DNA from: JAVVEG01 sp041751425
GTDB lineage: Bacteria; Pseudomonadota; Gammaproteobacteria; Pseudomonadales; Pseudohongiellaceae
Length of the DNA: 64,000 bases
Direction: 5' to 3'
Assembly: GCA_041751425.1 (NCBI GenBank)
Contig: JBGSXL010000030.1
Span: 11,790 to 75,789 of the forward strand
Positions 62,598 through 64,000 of this stretch are shown here, in pieces. The position numbers were made by a program, and so were the translations under genes. The first letter of the stretch is position 1. Every line of letters begins with the position of its first letter. A model generated the notes under the pieces. That model ran no database searches. It was not told the DNA's origin and saw only the letters and a list, made by a program, of their open reading frames with translations.

Positions 62598-62634
62598 TGC
62601 AGAGCCGCCTTGCGGTTAGCGGGCGGGCTCTGCA
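62598..62634. other. GC-rich hairpin between argG and the protease gene
   Basis: TGCAGAGCC-GCC pairs with GGC-GGGCTCTGCA around a loop of about 13 bases. No T-run follows on either strand, so it is not a typical intrinsic terminator, though it lies between two convergent genes. Confidence 0.4.
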
Positions 62635-62647
62635 GTCACAAGCTGTT

Positions 62648-63814
62648 TCAGTCGATGGGATCGGCTGTTTCCAGCACGAATTTGAAATCGCCCAGATGCC
62701 TCAGAGCCACATGAAACGTTTCGCTCCCTACCTTGACCAGGGGCAGCAGAAGCAGATTATTGGCAGCGTCGAAGAAAGACGGCACCGCATCCATATCATT
62801 GGAAGTGTTCATCTCGCCGGATGCCAGCACAAAGTTGAAGTTACCTGTATGTTTCAATGTCACTGAATAATTATCTCCGTCAGCATATACCTTTGGCAGC
62901 GTGACTGAATCTGTTACGCCATCGTAGGCATTACTGATGGTTCGAATATCTCCCAGAGAGTTCACCGTTGTGAAACCCGTTGCGTGCGAACTGATAAACG
63001 AGAACAACTCCGCAATATTGGCGTACACGCCCGGTGACCCCGGTGTTCCGCAACCCGCTGAGTCACTGCCACCGAAACTGGTAATTCCCAACTGAAGGGT
63101 ACCTTGATTCAGGCGCACGAAAATAGGACCGCCGCTATCACCCTGACAGGTATCGGAAGTATCCGTGCTGGTATAACCGCCGGCGCAAAACATATTCGAT
63201 GTGATCAACTCGCCATGTGCCCCTTGGCAAGCGCTTGCGGTAACGGTCATCAACTGCGTGGCCAACAGATTATCGGAGGCTGCAGTCCCATCCCCTACGG
63301 TGGCTCCCCAGCCTGCAACGATAGCCGGGATGCTGGCAGTCATCGCGCCAGTATAAAGTTTCACCAGCGGCAAGTTGACAGCTGATTCCAATTCAACCAA
63401 AGCAATATCGAAATCATGCGAATTACTGCTCTCTTCTGACGGATTATAATCAGGGTGGATAATTACCCTTATGGCTTTTCTCACGATGGCATTGGCGGAT
63501 AGGTCAGAATTATTGTCAGAGTTCAGAGTTAACGTGGTCAGAGTATGCAGGTCAGTCCCCACCTGTTTGCCACTTTCATCGAGAAAGCAATGTGCTGCTG
63601 TCAGCACCCAGGTTGGTGCTATCAGACTGCCGCCGCAACCACCACCGCCTTCTGCGTCCGGAGCGCTTAGAACAAAAATGCTGGTCAACCATGGGTAAGT
63701 GGCCGTTGATGCTGGTTTGCCATTGATGATTCTGGATTGTTGCTGCGCGCTAGCTGAAACAGTAATGAAACCAATGATCCAAATTCCGATAAGTAATCTG
63801 CTGAGAGTAGCCAT
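62648..63814 (-). CDS. Secreted trypsin-like serine protease with repeated C-terminal domain
   Basis: 388 residues: signal peptide to about 24, activation site at RIING, then an S1 domain with His75 (TAAHC), Asp136 (DFDIAL) and Ser227 (GDSGGP), plus three likely disulfides. Residues about 290-388 hold two copies of a unit: residues 305-333 (LPKVYADGDNYSVTL...FNFVL) and 357-384 (LPLVKVGSETFHVAL...FKFVL). The latter resemble short beta modules found at the ends of marine secreted proteins; a surface or sorting role is an inference. A strong AAGGAAA precedes the ATG. The gene is bracketed by two copies of the palindrome. Confidence 0.92.
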   Translation of the reverse strand: MATLSRLLIGIWIIGFITVSASAQQQSRIINGKPASTATYPWLTSIFVLSAPDAEGGGGCGGSLIAPTWVLTAAHCFLDESGKQVGTDLHTLTTLTLNSDNNSDLSANAIVRKAIRVIIHPDYNPSEESSNSHDFDIALVELESAVNLPLVKLYTGAMTASIPAIVAGWGATVGDGTAASDNLLATQLMTVTASACQGAHGELITSNMFCAGGYTSTDTSDTCQGDSGGPIFVRLNQGTLQLGITSFGGSDSAGCGTPGSPGVYANIAELFSFISSHATGFTTVNSLGDIRTISNAYDGVTDSVTLPKVYADGDNYSVTLKHTGNFNFVLASGEMNTSNDMDAVPSFFDAANNLLLLPLVKVGSETFHVALRHLGDFKFVLETADPID

Positions 63815-63956
63815 TTATTTTCCTTGTTTTGGGTTAAGTTAGTCGTTCTGCGATTCCAAAGGACAGGCAGAAATACTTGGTCCGGAACGCTAGCGTAAAG
63901 GTCGCATTCTGTCTATTTAATTTTACGGCAAGCAGCCAGGAATGGGGTAAATAAAT

Positions 63957-64000
63957 GGGGTCAGAGTAAAAATACAGTACTGTATTTTTACTCTGACCCC
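63957..64000. repeat. Palindrome, copy 2 (cut by window edge)
   Basis: GGGGTCAGAGTAAAAATACA and its complement are centred at 63978/63979, identical to copy 1 over all bases in view. The sequence before it reads AATGGGGTAAATAAATGGGG, a partial extra repeat as seen at copy 1. The right end lies outside the window. Confidence 0.85.

Noticed and set aside
1..64000. tRNA, rRNA, CRISPR array, prophage or integrase
   Set aside because: None seen by eye on either strand; the intergenic spaces are short except around ppa, which is repeat DNA.

Overview
The window is chromosomal DNA of a gammaproteobacterium. Exonuclease I (SbcB), RNase T, Tag, a DUF349 protein, the PilU retraction ATPase, class Ia ribonucleotide reductase with two ATP-cones, and monothiol glutaredoxin GrxD together point to the Pseudomonadales/Cellvibrionales side of the class. 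Many secreted hydrolases, PQQ dehydrogenases and DUF proteins suggest a free-living aerobic heterotroph. I cannot name the genus from sequence alone. Gene density is high. I see no rRNA, tRNA, CRISPR array, phage or transposase gene.

Layout. 1-7.4 kb: end of a fatty-acyl-CoA ligase, an M19 dipeptidase lipoprotein, NnrU-like membrane protein, a crotonase with altered active-site acids, a DUF4399 protein, a FabH-like ketoacyl synthase, a serine beta-lactamase-fold hydrolase and an unknown secreted protein. 7.4-16 kb, minus strand: Ca/Na antiporter, a four-gene set (M20 amidohydrolase, unknown secreted protein, Tat-exported aldo/keto reductase, MFS transporter), CorA, IlvD. 16.3-20.4 kb: two PQQ dehydrogenases whose cytochrome c domains lie at opposite ends. 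20.5-25.7 kb: alkylation repair (Ada-AlkA fusion and Ogt), HAD phosphatase, MATE pump, XdhC. 25.8-27.6 kb: inorganic pyrophosphatase enclosed by a large nested inverted repeat. 27.6-32.1 kb: amidase, then a GntR(YtrA)-ABC transporter operon with a 52-residue membrane protein and a DUF4252 protein. 32.2-39.4 kb: Tag, an RlmG/RsmC-like methyltransferase, RsuA, alanine dehydrogenase, PepSY protein, MarC, PilU, PyrB. 39.5-51.4 kb: SbcB, an ECF sigma/putative anti-sigma/DUF4097 operon, an ABC exporter, an acyltransferase, DUF349 protein, DinG-like helicase. 51.4-64 kb: cyclophilin, MobA-like nucleotidyltransferase, NrdB, NrdA, ArgF, GrxD, RNase T, PyrC, ArgG and a trypsin-like protease.

How the genes fit together. 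Arginine (argF, argG) and pyrimidine (pyrB, pyrC) genes, which share carbamoyl phosphate, are scattered as single genes or short operons. Three DNA alkylation repair functions (Tag, Ada-AlkA, Ogt) lie within 12 kb. The nrdA upstream region carries two NrdR-like boxes 31 bp apart plus a consensus DnaA box, linking dNTP supply to nucleotide levels and replication initiation.

The least explained DNA is the nested inverted repeat around ppa (arms of about 490 bp, each built from two related palindromic-ended elements) and a perfect 62-bp palindrome found on both sides of the trypsin-like protease gene. No clearly new defence or biosynthetic system is visible.
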